Assembly (NCBI GenBank): GCA_022606425.2
Contig: JAHDVF020000136.1
Location: 1-64,000, forward strand
DNA length: 64,000 nucleotides
Reading direction: 5' to 3'
Source: Lepidostoma basale
Lineage: Eukaryota; Arthropoda; Insecta; Trichoptera; Lepidostomatidae
Shown here: positions 63,645-64,000 of the stretch, piece by piece
Layout: each line of letters begins with the position of its first letter
How positions within the stretch are numbered: the stretch's first letter is position 1
Notes under the pieces: generated by a model
Told to the model about the DNA's origin: nothing
Databases searched by the model: none
What the model saw: the letters and a program-made list of their open reading frames with translations, nothing else
Program-made: the position numbers and the translations under genes

Positions 63645-63975
63645 GATTTCTTCTTCTTCTTCTTTTCCCTCTTAGTTTAGGTCGTATTACTTGTTTGTTA
63701 CGGTGGGTTGTCCTGGTATGATGATGTCCAGCCATCTCCCTCCTTCTTTTTGGCGGCCTTCTTGGTAGTCTCTTGCTGCTTGGGTTTTCATCTTTAACAA
63801 TTTTTGTAATTTTTGAATTCTCCATGCAGTCCACGTGGTCTCTCCAAAAGCTCCTTTTTCTGCTTCTTCCCTCATCTTACTGTGTCCTGAAATCCACAGA
63901 CAGACCTTATCGTTTCATTACTGATCCGATCTCTGAGGGTTTTGCGAACGATGGAGCGTAGGGTAAACATCATTT
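63645..63975 (-). mobile_element. RTE-like family F LINE end
   Basis: Minus strand: DCMENSKITKIVKDENPSSK, RLPRRPPKRRREMAG, with GAAGAAGAAGAAGAAAT at the left as tail; upstream it reads TLRDRISNETI..VC. Confidence 0.65.
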
Positions 63976-64000
63976 GTGTTGATATATTATAATATATTGA

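Noticed and set aside
62240..64000. Next GH1-B exon
   Set aside because: No frame with GH1 motifs downstream of TFNEA (for example the nucleophile region) was found; the exon must lie beyond the window.
1..64000. CRISPR array, bacterial operon or rRNA
   Set aside because: No regularly spaced repeats with unique spacers, no ribosomal RNA cores, and the sequence is clearly eukaryotic.
1..64000. Endogenous virus or toxin gene
   Set aside because: No capsid, envelope, viral polymerase or toxin motifs; all reverse transcriptases are of LINE type.

Overview
The window looks like insect nuclear DNA: AT-rich, intron-bearing, with a TATA box plus TCAGT-type initiator, and packed with non-LTR retrotransposon tails, tRNA-derived SINEs, foldback elements, hAT-type MITEs and one complete mariner. 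I cannot fix the order; the mixture would fit Lepidoptera, Hemiptera or Coleoptera.

The only host genes I can support are two glycoside hydrolase family 1 (GH1, beta-glucosidase/lactase-like) genes arranged head to tail on the + strand. Gene A enters from the left with its last two coding exons (1436-1677, 2782-3073). They carry the nucleophile motif ITENG and end in a transmembrane segment with a short basic tail. Gene B starts about 21 kb downstream: core promoter 24221-24251, signal-peptide exon 24346-24383, a 35.4 kb first intron, exon 2 at 59789-59889 and exon 3 at 61072-61659. It leaves the window after the acid/base motif TFNE. Every splice junction joins in frame with GT-AG ends, so tandem duplication of a secreted or membrane-bound GH1 is likely.

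The rest is transposable elements. Most numerous is an RTE-like LINE family (called family A here) with a GTTA-repeat 3' tail, present as roughly 30 5'-truncated pieces on both strands; two near-identical long copies (40450-41096, 53110-53758) suggest recent activity. Several other RTE-like tails (families B-F, often with a GAA-type tail) and CR1/L2/jockey-like pieces occur, including a long reverse-transcriptase ORF at 15604-16824. A mariner with an intact DD34D transposase (50144-51397) sits inside the 3' part of another LINE. Five copies of a tRNA-derived SINE, a second tRNA-headed SINE split by a hAT MITE, and four hAT-like MITEs with 8 bp target duplications are present.

The most unusual signal is a set of small foldback elements whose arms carry hammerhead-ribozyme-like cores (CTGANGA, stem II, GAAA, then a palindromic stem III such as ACCGGT or ACATGT followed by a cleavable base), often in inverted pairs. 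A second group shows TTGANAA instead of CTGANGA, which would replace the core C3-G8 pair by U3-A8. Hammerheads with a diminished stem III are known from Penelope-like elements, but no Penelope protein is visible here.
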